Source of the DNA: Simplicispira suum
GTDB taxonomy: Bacteria > Pseudomonadota > Gammaproteobacteria > Burkholderiales > Burkholderiaceae_C
Direction of reading: 5' to 3'
Length of the DNA: 64,000 nt
Assembly: GCF_003008595.1 (NCBI RefSeq)
Contig: NZ_CP027669.1
Coordinates: 2,666,001 to 2,730,000 of the forward strand
Position 1 is the first letter of the stretch. Each line of letters begins with the position of its first letter. Both the position numbers and the translations under genes were made by a program. Shown piece after piece: positions 18,415 through 27,298 of this stretch. The notes beneath the pieces are model-generated. The model saw nothing but the letters and a program-made list of their open reading frames with translations, was not told where the DNA came from and did not search any database.

Positions 18415-19854
18415 ATGACTTCTACCGACCTGCGCGCCCTCTTTGATGCCCAGTACCAAGCCAGCCGCGAGCACGTGGCCGTGCCCCTGGTGGTGCGCCG
18501 CGAGCGCCTGCTGCGCATGCGCAAACTCCTCGACGAGCACAGCGGCACCTTGGCGGCGGCGGTCGAGGCCGATTTCGGCGTGCGCTCGCAGCGCCTGACC
18601 GAGGTGGCCGACCTGTTCGTGCTGCACACCCTCATTGGCCACACGCTCAAGCACCTGGCGCGCTGGAGCCGGCCGCAGAAGGTGAGCACGCCGCTGTACC
18701 TGTTGCCCGCCAGCGCCCGCATCGAGCGCCAGCCACTCGGCGTGGTGGGCGTGATATCGCCCTGGAACTACCCCATTCAGCTGGCCCTGGCGCCAGCGAT
18801 TACGGCGTTGGCTGCGGGCAACCGGGTGATGATCAAACCGAGCGAACTCACCCCCCACACCTCGGCGCAGCTGGAACGCCTGCTGGCCCAGTTTTTCACG
18901 CCCGACGAAGTCTGCGTGGTCCAGGGCGATGCGGCCGTGGCCAGTGCTTTTGCCGCGCTGCCGTTTGACCACCTGGTGTTCACTGGCTCCACCGCTGTGG
19001 GCCGCAAGGTGGCACAGGCGGCGGCTGCCAACCTCACGCCGACCACGCTCGAACTCGGGGGCAAGTCGCCTTGCATCATCGACGCGGATTGCCGGCTGGA
19101 AGACGCCGCACTCAAGATCGCCCACGGCAAGCTCCTGAACGCCGGCCAGACCTGCATTGCGCCCGACTACGTGCTCGTTCCGCGCGGCAGCGAAGGGGCC
19201 TTTGCCGATGCCTACAAGGCGGCGGTGGCCAAGCTGTTCCCGACGATCGCCGGAAACGACGATTACGCCTCCATCATCAGCCCGCGCCACCTGGCCCGCC
19301 TGCGCACCATGCTGCAGCAGGCGCAGACACAGGGCGCGCAGGTGCTCTCCATGGACCCTTTGACGGGCCAATCCGTGGCGCCGGGCGCGTCCACCCTTGA
19401 TGGCGCCACCAGCCGCCAGATGGCGCCCGTGCTGGTGCTGGGCGCCACATCCGACATGCAGCTGATGCAGGAAGAAATCTTTGGCCCCATCCTGCCTGTG
19501 ATCTCCTACGACCGGCTGGACGACGCGGTGGCCCACATCAACGCCGGCCCACGTCCGCTGGCGCTTTACTGGTTCGGCAACAGCGACAGCGTGCGCGATG
19601 ACGTGCTGGCGCGCACGGTGAGCGGCGGCGTCACCGTCAACGACACGCTGATGCACATTGCCCATGACAACCTGCCCTTTGGCGGCGTGGGCGACAGCGG
19701 TTGGGGCGCGTACCACGGCGAGCAGGGCTTCCTGCGCTTTTGCCACCAGAAGTCGGTGCTGATTCAGTCGCGCTGGTCGCTGGGCTCGGTGTTCTATCCA
19801 CCTTATGGTGCGCGGCTTGACGCCACGCTCAAAATGTTGCGCCGCATTATTTAG
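18415..19854 (+). CDS. Coniferyl-aldehyde dehydrogenase-like NAD(P)-dependent aldehyde dehydrogenase
   Basis: 479 residues, ALDH superfamily without the C-terminal extension of longer members. Motifs: PWNYPIQLALAP (Asn in the oxyanion hole), FTGSTAVGRKV (cofactor), LELGGKSPCI with the general-base Glu, and GQTCIAPDYVLV with the catalytic Cys. This CALDH/YfcX-type subgroup is often annotated CalB, oxidising coniferyl or other bulky aldehydes to acids. No lignin-aromatic genes are linked, so the physiological aldehyde is uncertain. The ATG at 18415 starts MTSTDLRALFDAQ. Confidence 0.9.
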   Translation: MTSTDLRALFDAQYQASREHVAVPLVVRRERLLRMRKLLDEHSGTLAAAVEADFGVRSQRLTEVADLFVLHTLIGHTLKHLARWSRPQKVSTPLYLLPASARIERQPLGVVGVISPWNYPIQLALAPAITALAAGNRVMIKPSELTPHTSAQLERLLAQFFTPDEVCVVQGDAAVASAFAALPFDHLVFTGSTAVGRKVAQAAAANLTPTTLELGGKSPCIIDADCRLEDAALKIAHGKLLNAGQTCIAPDYVLVPRGSEGAFADAYKAAVAKLFPTIAGNDDYASIISPRHLARLRTMLQQAQTQGAQVLSMDPLTGQSVAPGASTLDGATSRQMAPVLVLGATSDMQLMQEEIFGPILPVISYDRLDDAVAHINAGPRPLALYWFGNSDSVRDDVLARTVSGGVTVNDTLMHIAHDNLPFGGVGDSGWGAYHGEQGFLRFCHQKSVLIQSRWSLGSVFYPPYGARLDATLKMLRRII

Positions 19855-19925
19855 GCGTTTCAGCGGGACGGCGCAGGTGTGACCTTGGCACGCGCAGGCC
19901 GGCGCCGGGGAGGGAAAACCCGTTT

Positions 19926-19950
19926 GCGGCGACAATGCCGCTCCTTTTTC
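19926..19950 (+). terminator. Weak intrinsic terminator candidate
   Basis: A short hairpin, GCGGC at 19926-19930 and GCCGC at 19937-19941, followed by TCCTTTTTC. It lies 70 bases after the aldehyde dehydrogenase stop. The stem is short, so the call is tentative. Confidence 0.4.
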
Positions 19951-19982
19951 AATTTCCGTTGTCCGTTTCGGTTGGTTTTTTC

Positions 19983-20504
19983 ATGTCCAGTATTCAGGTC
20001 CGCCCCGCCACGCTTCGCGATGCCAAAGCCATCGCGCAAATCCATACCATCGCCGCGCAAGAGGCCTACCAAGGCATCGTTCCCGACGAGCAGCTCAAGT
20101 CCCTCTCGGTAGAAAAGCGCCAGGCCTATTGGCGCGAAGCCATCGAATACTGCGAGCCGCAGGTGCAGGTGGCCGTCGAGGGCGAGAAGGTGATCGGCTT
20201 CGTCGGCTACGACCGCTCGCGCGACGAAAAATCGCGCCCCACCACCGGTGAAATCTGGGCCATCTACGCTGCTCCGACGCACTGGAACAAGGGCGTGGGC
20301 CTGGCGCTGTGGGACGCCGCACGCGACGGGCTGCAGGAAGAAGGTTGTACCAACGTCACCGCCTGGGTGCCGCTGCGCAACGAGCGCGCCATCCGCTTTC
20401 ACGAGCTCGCGGGTTTCAAGCGCGAAATGTCCACTGCCAAGACGGCCGTGGTCGGCAGCGTGAAGATCGAGGAAGTGCGCCTCAAGCGTGCCATTGCCGG
20501 CTGA
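19983..20504 (+). CDS. GNAT family N-acetyltransferase
   Basis: 173 residues, a single GNAT domain. The start IQVRPATLRDAKAIAQIH, the EIWAIYAAPTHWNKGVGLALW segment (beta-4 and the acetyl-CoA pyrophosphate loop, with GVG in place of GxG/A) and NERAIRFHELAGF are typical. It transfers an acetyl group from acetyl-CoA to an amine; the acceptor is unknown. The ATG at 19983 is chosen because the protein then starts just before the first strand. It is followed 56 bases later by the methyltransferase gene. Confidence 0.88.
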   Translation: MSSIQVRPATLRDAKAIAQIHTIAAQEAYQGIVPDEQLKSLSVEKRQAYWREAIEYCEPQVQVAVEGEKVIGFVGYDRSRDEKSRPTTGEIWAIYAAPTHWNKGVGLALWDAARDGLQEEGCTNVTAWVPLRNERAIRFHELAGFKREMSTAKTAVVGSVKIEEVRLKRAIAG

Positions 20505-20560
20505 TTGCCGGCTGCTTTTCGGCGGATTTCCTTCTGCGCTTTACCGAGACCTCTTCCTTG

Positions 20561-21751
20561 ATGACCCCTGCTTCTGCCAGCGACGCCGCCCCCACCATTG
20601 CGTGGACCACTTCCAAGGGCGTGGCTGCCAGCGCCTCTTGGCACAGCGAGGCGGGTGTCAGCGCGCCGCGCCGCGTCGAGTTGGCGAACGACACCTTGAG
20701 CGCTGACAGCGCCTACCGCCTGGCGTGTGCCGGCACCGGCATGCTGTGGCGCGGCGACTTCCAGAACGCCCGCCAGTTGCTGCAGGCACTGGCGCGCCGC
20801 GCGGACAACAAGCCTGCCAAGGCGGCGGCCCGCGCTGCCGAGAAGGCGGCCGCTGCCAGCCCGCTGGATCGCTTCAACCTGCACCGCCAGGCGCAGTCGC
20901 AGCGCGCGCGCACGCTGGGCACGCTGCTCATCGCCCTGGAGCCCGATTACTCGATTGCCCTGCGCCGCGCACCCGACTGGCGCGTCGCCATTACCGAGGC
21001 CTGGGGCGCACCGACGGGCGAGCCCACGGTGGTTTCGCTGCGCGAGCTGCTGGGTGTCGTCGGGGCCCACGAATGGCGCAAAACGGGCGTCGAGATTCCC
21101 CTGTTGGGAGAAGCTCCTGGCAACCGCATCCACCCGCACTACGGCGTGTTTTCGCCTATTCGAGGTGAATACCTGGACCTGGTAGCCCAGCAGCCCTTGC
21201 CTGGCGATACCTCGCTGGCTTTTGACATTGGCACCGGCACCGGGGTGCTGGCCGCCTTGCTGGTGCGCCGGGGCATCAAGCGGGTCGTGGCAACCGAAAA
21301 CGCGCCACGCGCGCAGGCCTGCGCAAAGGACAACCTGCAGCGCCTGGGCTTGACCAAGCAGGTGGAGCTGCACAGCGCCGACCTGTTCGCACCCGGCCGC
21401 GCCCCGCTCATCGTCTGCAACCCGCCCTGGTTGCCCGCGCGGCCCGCGTCGCCGCTGGAGCACGCCATCTACGACGAAGGCAGCCAGATGCTGCGCGGTT
21501 TTCTGGCCGGCTTGACGGACCACCTCACTCCGGGCGGCGAAGCCTGGCTGCTGTTGTCGGACCTGGCGGAGCACCTGGGTTTGCGCTCGCGCGAAGAGTT
21601 GCTGGGCTGGATAGCCGCTGCCGGCCTGCGGGTGCTGGGCCGCAGCGACGTGCGCCCGCACCACGCCAAGGCGCAGGACGCAAGCGACGCCCTGTATGCG
21701 GCGCGCTCGGCCGAGGTGACCTCGCTCTGGCGGTTAGCGGCGGCCGAATAA
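20561..21751 (+). CDS. Class I SAM-dependent methyltransferase (PrmC/N6-adenine-like)
   Basis: 396 residues. After a low-complexity N-terminal region (Ala/Lys-rich around 90-110), the Rossmann core shows motif I LAFDIGTGTGVLAALL, an acidic residue in VVATENAP, and the catalytic motif IVCNPPWLP. An NPPW/NPPY motif marks methyltransferases acting on a planar amide or amine nitrogen, such as the glutamine side chain modified by PrmC or adenine and guanine rings; the substrate here is unknown. The ATG at 20561 is preferred over far-upstream codons that overlap the GNAT gene. Confidence 0.83.
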   Translation: MTPASASDAAPTIAWTTSKGVAASASWHSEAGVSAPRRVELANDTLSADSAYRLACAGTGMLWRGDFQNARQLLQALARRADNKPAKAAARAAEKAAAASPLDRFNLHRQAQSQRARTLGTLLIALEPDYSIALRRAPDWRVAITEAWGAPTGEPTVVSLRELLGVVGAHEWRKTGVEIPLLGEAPGNRIHPHYGVFSPIRGEYLDLVAQQPLPGDTSLAFDIGTGTGVLAALLVRRGIKRVVATENAPRAQACAKDNLQRLGLTKQVELHSADLFAPGRAPLIVCNPPWLPARPASPLEHAIYDEGSQMLRGFLAGLTDHLTPGGEAWLLLSDLAEHLGLRSREELLGWIAAAGLRVLGRSDVRPHHAKAQDASDALYAARSAEVTSLWRLAAAE

Positions 21752-21766
21752 TCAACTCCTGAATTT

Positions 21767-21810
21767 GTAGCTGCTTGCGCTTGCTGGATAAGCGCTAGAG
21801 GCCGATTTGA
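21767..21810 (+). repeat. Interspersed palindrome, copy B
   Basis: GTAGCTGCTTGCGCTT, seven bases, then AAGCGCTAGAGGCCGATTT. The GCGCTT and AAGCGC arms form the hairpin. It lies 15 bases after the methyltransferase stop and ends about 30 bases before the likely dusC start; its GAGG could even serve as a ribosome site for an alternative TTG start of dusC at 21807. Confidence 0.75.
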
Positions 21811-21842
21811 CACAAAACTTCGTGTCCGCTACAACCCCGCCC

Positions 21843-22802
21843 ATGCTGTTGCTGGCCCCGATGGAGGGGCTGCTCGATTTTGTGCTGCGCGACATTCTGA
21901 CCCGCGTGGGCGGCGTGGACCGCTGCGTCTCCGAGTTCATTCGCGTCACCGGCACGCTGCTGCCCGACAAGGTCTTTTTTCGCTACCTGCCTGAGCTGCG
22001 CAACGGTGGTCGCACGCTGGCGGGAACGCCGGTGCGCGCGCAGCTGCTGGGCTCAGACCCGGCAAGCATGGCGGACAACGCCGCCGCCCTGGCGGCACTG
22101 GGGCCTGAGGGCATTGACCTGAACTTTGGCTGTCCGGCCCGCGTGGTCAACCGCCACGGCGGCGGCGCTTCGCTGCTGCGCGAACCCGAGCGTTTGGCGC
22201 AGGTGGTGGCCGCAGTGCGCCGCGCCGTGCCGGCGGCCATGCCGGTGTCCTGCAAGATGCGGCTGGGCTACGACGATGCCGCGCTTGCGGTGGCCTGCGC
22301 GCAGGCGATGGCGGATTCGGGGGCTTGTGAGATCGTGGTGCACGCGCGCACCAAGCAGGACGGCTACCGCCCGCCGGCCTACTGGGAACAGATTCCCGCC
22401 ATCCGTGCGGCGGTGCGTGTGCCGGTGGTGGCCAACGGCGAAATCTGGACGGTGGAGGATGCGCTTCGCTGCCGTGCCATGTCTGGCTGCGATGCGTTGA
22501 TGTTGGGGCGGGGCATGGTGGCCGATCCCGGCTTGGCGCTGGCGCTGCGTGCACACGAGCTCGGCGGCGCACCTGCACCCCTTCCCTGGAGCGCGCTGGT
22601 GCCGCACCTGCTCGAATTCTGGGAGCTGGTGTGCGCGCAGCTGGAGCCGCGCCAGCGCGCCGGGCGGCTCAAGCAGTGGCTCAATTTGCTGCGCCGACGC
22701 TACCCGCAAGCGCAAACGGCCTACGACACGGTTCGCGTGCTCACCGAGCAGGCAGCAGTGGGCGTGGCCCTGCGGCGCATTGCCGACGAAGCGGATCAGT
22801 AA
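21843..22802 (+). CDS. dusC: tRNA-dihydrouridine synthase (DusC family)
   Basis: 319 residues, close to DusC. It reduces a uridine of tRNA (U16 in the E. coli enzyme) to dihydrouridine using FMN. The protein opens MLLLAPMEGLLDF, has the catalytic cysteine in DLNFGCPARVVNRHGGG, and FMN-binding strands in VVHARTKQDGYRPPAYW and VVANGEIW. Homologues begin at MLLLAPMEG or very near, so the ATG at 21843 is chosen although no clear ribosome site precedes it; a TTG at 21807 is the alternative. It converges with the phospholipase gene, 4 bases apart. Confidence 0.93.
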   Translation: MLLLAPMEGLLDFVLRDILTRVGGVDRCVSEFIRVTGTLLPDKVFFRYLPELRNGGRTLAGTPVRAQLLGSDPASMADNAAALAALGPEGIDLNFGCPARVVNRHGGGASLLREPERLAQVVAAVRRAVPAAMPVSCKMRLGYDDAALAVACAQAMADSGACEIVVHARTKQDGYRPPAYWEQIPAIRAAVRVPVVANGEIWTVEDALRCRAMSGCDALMLGRGMVADPGLALALRAHELGGAPAPLPWSALVPHLLEFWELVCAQLEPRQRAGRLKQWLNLLRRRYPQAQTAYDTVRVLTEQAAVGVALRRIADEADQ

Positions 22803-22806
22803 GACC

Positions 22807-24615
22807 TCACAGCAGGTGATCGGGCGCCAAAGGGCCCAGCACGTTCATCAGCAGACGCAGCAGGAAGCTGGTGTCGGGCTCCGAGCGCGTGTCCTCCAAG
22901 TCGCTCCCCTTGGGGGCGTGCCAGATCAGGCCTTGCTCGTCTTGTTCTACATGCCAGGCCAGATCACGCATGCCGGCTTCGATTTGCTTGCCGGCAATGG
23001 CCGCGAGCTTGCGGCTGCGGATCAGCAAGGCGATTTCGGTGTTTTGCAGCTCGGAGCGCAGGTCCAGGTTCATGGAGCCAATGGCCAGCAGTTGGCCGTC
23101 CATGACGAGAAATTTGGAGTGCAACATGGCGCGGGAACTGCCGGTGGCGCTGCCACCCGAGCCCGACAAGCCAAAGGCATTGCGCAGCCCTGCCTGCTCG
23201 CTGCGCATCTCGTAGAGCTCAAGTCCCAAGTCGAGCATGGCCTTGCGGTGGCCCATGTAGCCGGCATGCGCAATCGGTGCGTCGTTGGAAGCGAGTGAGT
23301 TGGTCAGCACCCGCACGCGCACGCCGCGTTCACGCGCTTCCTCGAAGGCTTGCATGATGTTTTTGCCCGGCACAAAGTAGGGTGAGACGATGAGCAATTC
23401 GTGCTTGGCTTGGCCCATGAGCTGCAGCAGGCCATCCACCACGGTTTCGCCCGGTGGCTCGGAAAACGGGGGCGCCTTTTGCGCGCTTTCGGCGTCGGGC
23501 TCGCCCTGTGCGTTGCCTGAAGCCAGGGTGGCGGTCTTGGCGGGTACGGCGTTTTCGCGGGGTGCGGGGCCGGGGCTGCTTTCTGCGGCAATTTTGGCGG
23601 GCTCGTCGGCCAGCATCACGGCAGGTGCCCAGACGAAGCGCGCATGCGCCAGGTCCATGGGCTCGAACTGCGCGGCGTGCTGTTTCTGGACTTCCTTGAC
23701 GTCTTGTTTGGTCACGGTCCCGTTGCCGGGCTCGGCCGCCGAGGCCGGCGCTATCGCTGCCACCCGCGCCTTCGCTGTTTTCGCCTGCTTCACTGCTTGG
23801 GCCTGCTCCTGCGTCGCGTCTTGCGCAGGCTCGTCGGCCTGGGCCGCATCTTCGGCGCGAATTTTCTCGCGCATCTTGAGCAGCTCTTCCTTGCTGATGA
23901 GGGATTCCACCGGGTAGGCGCGCTTGTTGTTCCAGTATTTGTCGAAGCTGCGCGAGAGGTCGGCCACGATGGGACCTGCAGCAAGCACATCGAGGTCGAC
24001 GAAATTGCCGGCCTCGGCGTTGCCAAAATACGCGTCGCCCAGATTGCGCCCGCCGGTCACCCCCATCGCGTTGTCGGCAATGAACAGCTTGTTGTGCATG
24101 CGCTGTTGGGCGCGCGAAAAATCCATCACGGCGCTGAACATGCGGCCGATCTTGGAAGCACGCGGCCCGGCCACCGGGTTGAACATGCGCATCTCGATGT
24201 TGGGCTCAAACGCCAGGCGCATCACCTGGGCGTCGCGCCCGGTGCTGTGGAAGTCGTCCAGCAGCACGCGTACGCGCACGCCGCGCCGCGCCGCCTGCAC
24301 CACGCTGCGCAGCAGCCGTGCCGTGCTGGCGTCGGCGTGGATGGCGTAGTACTGCAGGTCGAGCGTCTTTTCTGCGGCTTCGGTCAGCGCCAGACGGCTG
24401 CCGTAGGCGTCGTCCGGGCCGCTCAGCAGGAGAAAGCCCGAGTTGCTGCGGGCCCGCGCCTGGTCGCGGCGCTGCGTCACCATGCTGCTCAGCGTGGTGC
24501 TGGCAGGCGTTGCCAGCGCATGCGATACCGGCCGCTCGACGTTCTCTGGCAGGCCGGAACAGGCGCTGAGCACGCAGGCCAGTCCGGCGGTAGCGAAAAG
24601 GGGACGAAGCTTCAT
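22807..24615 (-). CDS. Phospholipase D-family lipoprotein (cardiolipin synthase-like)
   Basis: 602 residues. A lipobox (VLSAC, Cys-19) anchors it facing the periplasm. Two HKD half-sites make one active site: MHNKLFIADN (His-174) and LHSKFLVMDG (His-499), each followed by a GS/GG-N motif (GGRNLGDAYF, GSMNLDLRS). Between the halves, about residues 250-390 are an Ala/Lys/Glu/Pro-rich linker unlike a folded domain. The family includes cardiolipin synthases (ClsC-like) and phosphatidyltransferases; phospholipid transfer or hydrolysis at the membrane is likely. The ATG at 24615 gives a proper lipoprotein signal. It stands alone between convergent dusC and amtB. Confidence 0.87.
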   Translation of the reverse strand: MKLRPLFATAGLACVLSACSGLPENVERPVSHALATPASTTLSSMVTQRRDQARARSNSGFLLLSGPDDAYGSRLALTEAAEKTLDLQYYAIHADASTARLLRSVVQAARRGVRVRVLLDDFHSTGRDAQVMRLAFEPNIEMRMFNPVAGPRASKIGRMFSAVMDFSRAQQRMHNKLFIADNAMGVTGGRNLGDAYFGNAEAGNFVDLDVLAAGPIVADLSRSFDKYWNNKRAYPVESLISKEELLKMREKIRAEDAAQADEPAQDATQEQAQAVKQAKTAKARVAAIAPASAAEPGNGTVTKQDVKEVQKQHAAQFEPMDLAHARFVWAPAVMLADEPAKIAAESSPGPAPRENAVPAKTATLASGNAQGEPDAESAQKAPPFSEPPGETVVDGLLQLMGQAKHELLIVSPYFVPGKNIMQAFEEARERGVRVRVLTNSLASNDAPIAHAGYMGHRKAMLDLGLELYEMRSEQAGLRNAFGLSGSGGSATGSSRAMLHSKFLVMDGQLLAIGSMNLDLRSELQNTEIALLIRSRKLAAIAGKQIEAGMRDLAWHVEQDEQGLIWHAPKGSDLEDTRSEPDTSFLLRLLMNVLGPLAPDHLL

Positions 24616-24747
24616 GTTGATGGAGACTGCGCAGCGCCGGAGAAACAAGGGTTTCAGACCACCGAGCCACGTTACCCGGTGTAAGCGTAGCTGCTCAGCC
24701 TGCGCTGGCGCGTCGGACGTCGCGCCGCACGCGCCGGCGCGCTTGAC

Positions 24748-25950
24748 CTACCAGCTCGCTTCGCGCTCAGCGGTGGCGCCGATGCGATGGATGGAAAGAT
24801 CGGCGCCAGCGAATTCCTGCTCGCGCGTCAGGCGCAGGCCCATCGTGGCCTTGAGCACGCCGTACACCAGCGTGCCACCCAGCACGGCCCAGGCCACGCC
24901 CAGACCGGTGCCGAGCAATTGCGCACCCAAGGCGACGCCGCCCAGGCCGCCCAGTGCCTTGCTGCCGAAGATGCCGGCTGCAATACCGCCCCAGGTTCCG
25001 CACAGGCCGTGCAGCGGCCACACGCCGAGCACGTCGTCAATCTTCCAGCGGTTTTGCGTCAGCGTGAACATCGAGACGAACAAGGCCCCGGCCACGGCGC
25101 CGACCACCAATGCCCCGAGTGGGTGCATCAGGTCCGAGCCGGCGCAGACGGCCACCAGCCCGGCGAGCGGGCCGTTGTGCACGAAGCCTGGGTCGTTTTT
25201 GCCCAGCGCCAGCGCCGCCAGCGTGCCACCGACCATGGCCATCAGCGAATTGACGGCCACGAGGCCGGAGATTTTGTTCAAACTCTGCGCGCTCATCACG
25301 TTGAAGCCGAACCAGCCGACGATGAGAATCCACGCGCCCAGCGCCAGAAACGGAATGTTCGAGGGCGGGTGTGCGGAAATCGCGCCGTCCTTGCGATAGC
25401 GGTTGGCGCGGGACCCAAGCAGCAGCACGGCGGGCAGTGCAATCCAGCCGCCGACGGCGTGCACCACAATAGAGCCGGCAAAATCGTGGAACTCGGCACC
25501 GGTGATGCGCGCAATCCAGGCTTGCACGCCGAAGTGGCCGTTCCAGGCGATACCTTCGAAGAAGGGGTAGACAAAGCCGACGATGGCGGCCGTTGCGATC
25601 AGTTGCGGCCAAAAGCGTGCGCGCTCTGCAATGCCCCCGGACACGATGGCGGGAATGGCCGCAGCAAAAGTGAGCAGGAAAAAAAAGCGCACCAGGTCCA
25701 CCCCGTGTTGCTGCGCCAATTCTTCGGCGCCCACGAAGAAGTGCGTGCCATAGGCGACGCCGTAGCCCACCAGGAAATACACGACGGTGGAGACCGAGAA
25801 ATCCACCAGAATTTTCACCAGCGCATTGACCTGGTTCTTTTTGCGCACGGTGCCCAGTTCCAGAAAGGCAAAGCCGGCGTGCATGGCCAGCACCATGACG
25901 GCGCCAAGCAAGAGGAAGAGGGTGTCGGTGCCCTGGTGGCTGGCGTCCAT
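24748..25950 (-). CDS. amtB: Ammonium transporter (Amt/MEP family)
   Basis: 400 residues with eleven predicted membrane helices. It conducts ammonium into the cytoplasm. The pore twin histidines are visible: His-164 in FAGSIVVHAVGGW and the one in PLHGLCGTWGG (about 315). The Phe gate region around WNGHFGVQ is also present. There is no cleavable signal, and the start MDASHQGTDTLF at 25950 fits shorter Amt proteins. No glnK gene is adjacent, which is unusual since most amtB genes are paired with a PII gene; regulation through a distant PII is possible. Confidence 0.93.
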   Translation of the reverse strand: MDASHQGTDTLFLLLGAVMVLAMHAGFAFLELGTVRKKNQVNALVKILVDFSVSTVVYFLVGYGVAYGTHFFVGAEELAQQHGVDLVRFFFLLTFAAAIPAIVSGGIAERARFWPQLIATAAIVGFVYPFFEGIAWNGHFGVQAWIARITGAEFHDFAGSIVVHAVGGWIALPAVLLLGSRANRYRKDGAISAHPPSNIPFLALGAWILIVGWFGFNVMSAQSLNKISGLVAVNSLMAMVGGTLAALALGKNDPGFVHNGPLAGLVAVCAGSDLMHPLGALVVGAVAGALFVSMFTLTQNRWKIDDVLGVWPLHGLCGTWGGIAAGIFGSKALGGLGGVALGAQLLGTGLGVAWAVLGGTLVYGVLKATMGLRLTREQEFAGADLSIHRIGATAEREASW

Positions 25951-26144
25951 GGAATCCTTCGGTGCGGAAAAGGAGGGTTGTGGGGAGCGCTCGCGAAAGC
26001 GCCATGCACGCTTTTGAGCAAAAAATGCGCCAACCTGGAGCCAGGCTTGCGCGCCACCACTGCACCACCACTGCACCGTGCCGCACAGCCATTGCCCGCA
26101 GGCGCACCAGCAACGTGCATCTCTGCACGCCGTTGGGGCACAAA

Positions 26145-26176
26145 AAAACCGGCGCCCTTGCGGAACGCCGGTTTTG
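26145..26176. terminator. Bidirectional intrinsic terminator downstream of proX
   Basis: AAAACCGGCG (26145 onward), a loop CCCTTGCGGAA and CGCCGGTTTT form a perfect stem flanked by A and T runs, so it can work in either direction. It lies about 60 bases after the proX stop in the direction of transcription and separates proVWX from amtB. Confidence 0.8.
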
Positions 26177-26187
26177 CTACTGAAAGT

Positions 26188-26231
26188 ATAGCTTTTAGCG
26201 CTTTACTGACGGGCGCTATAGGCCATTTTCA
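26188..26231 (+). repeat. Interspersed palindrome, copy C
   Basis: ATAGCTTTTAGCGC, eleven bases, then GCGCTATAGGCCATTTTCA. The arms TAGCGC and GCGCTA pair. It lies only a few bases from the proX stop codon (26235-26237), between that stop and the terminator at 26145-26176. Confidence 0.72.
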
Positions 26232-26234
26232 CCA

Positions 26235-27254
26235 TTATTTTGCTGCGGCACGGGCCTTGGCCAGCCAGCCGTCAAACGTCTTCTGGTGCGCCTTGATCCA
26301 GCCTTCGGTGTGGCGATCGATGTCGGCGGCGCTGTTCTCGCCCTGGGCCATGCGGTTGTTCTGCGAGTTGATGTCGTTGATGGACAGCTGCATCACTTCA
26401 AACAGCTTGCCGGCGGCGGGGTTCTTCTCGGTGAACGCCTTGTTGGCCACGATTTGCTGCTTGTTCACCACGAAGCCGTAGTTTTTGCCGTTCGGCAACT
26501 TGGTGTCGAGCTTGCCTTGTTCGCCGGGCAGCGAGGAGAAAGGCACTTCCAGCCAGACCACGTCCTTGCCGGGCTTGAGCTGGGCGCTGACCCAGTACGG
26601 AGTCCAGGTGTAATAGAAGACGGGCTTGCCGGCCTTGAAGCGGGTGATGGTGTCGGCAATCAGCGCCGAGTAGCTGCCCTGGTTGTGCGTCACCGTGTCG
26701 CGCAGCTTGAAGGCAGTGAGTTGGTGCTCAATCACCGCTTCGCAGCCCCAGCCGGGGGTGCAGCCTGTCAGATCGGCCTTGCCGTCGCCATCGGCATCGA
26801 ACAGCTTGGCGATTTTGGGATCTGCGAATTGGGCGATGTTGGTAATTTTGTATTTGTCGGCCGTCTTCTTGTCGATCAGGTAGCCCTGCGCGGCGTTGTC
26901 CGAATACACGCCCTTGCGCGCCAGCTTGTCGTCGCCGCCGGCGTTCTTGTAGAAGTCGGCGTGCATGGGGTTCCAGTGATCCGCCATGAAGGTGGCATCG
27001 CCGTTGGCAATCGCGATATGGGCCGTGGGGTATTCGACTTCCTTGATGGGTTTCACGTCATAGCCAAGCTTTTCCAGCGCCTTCATGACGAGTTGCGTCT
27101 GGAAGGTCTCTTCGGCAATCGAACTCTTGAGCGGTTGCACTTCCACGCCCTTGCCAGGCATGGAGTCGGCGGAGGCGGCGGTGCCGCTCAGGCCGAAAGC
27201 GAGTGCGGCGGCGGCCAGGAGGGTGTGGATTTTGTACGGGGTGTTTTTTTGCAT
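26235..27254 (-). CDS. proX: Glycine betaine/proline ABC transporter substrate-binding protein ProX
   Basis: 339 residues. A signal peptide ([13 protein letters not shown], cleavage near residue 29) precedes an OpuAC-type binding domain. Aromatic ligand-cage segments are visible: [19 protein letters not shown] (with a cysteine pair as in E. coli ProX) and YYTWTPYWV. It binds quaternary ammonium osmoprotectants in the periplasm for ProVW. AAGGAG precedes the ATG at 27254. It is the last gene of proV-proW-proX, 44 bases after proW. Confidence 0.95.
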   Translation of the reverse strand: MQKNTPYKIHTLLAAAALAFGLSGTAASADSMPGKGVEVQPLKSSIAEETFQTQLVMKALEKLGYDVKPIKEVEYPTAHIAIANGDATFMADHWNPMHADFYKNAGGDDKLARKGVYSDNAAQGYLIDKKTADKYKITNIAQFADPKIAKLFDADGDGKADLTGCTPGWGCEAVIEHQLTAFKLRDTVTHNQGSYSALIADTITRFKAGKPVFYYTWTPYWVSAQLKPGKDVVWLEVPFSSLPGEQGKLDTKLPNGKNYGFVVNKQQIVANKAFTEKNPAAGKLFEVMQLSINDINSQNNRMAQGENSAADIDRHTEGWIKAHQKTFDGWLAKARAAAK

Positions 27255-27298
27255 GCGGGAAGCTCCTTGCTTGTGGAAAGGGAAAGGGAAACAGGTTT

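Noticed and set aside
21807..21842. TTG at 21807 as the dusC start, using GAGG of repeat copy B as ribosome site
   Set aside because: Homologues begin at or near MLLLAPMEG, encoded from the ATG at 21843; the 12 added residues are not conserved. It remains a minor possibility.
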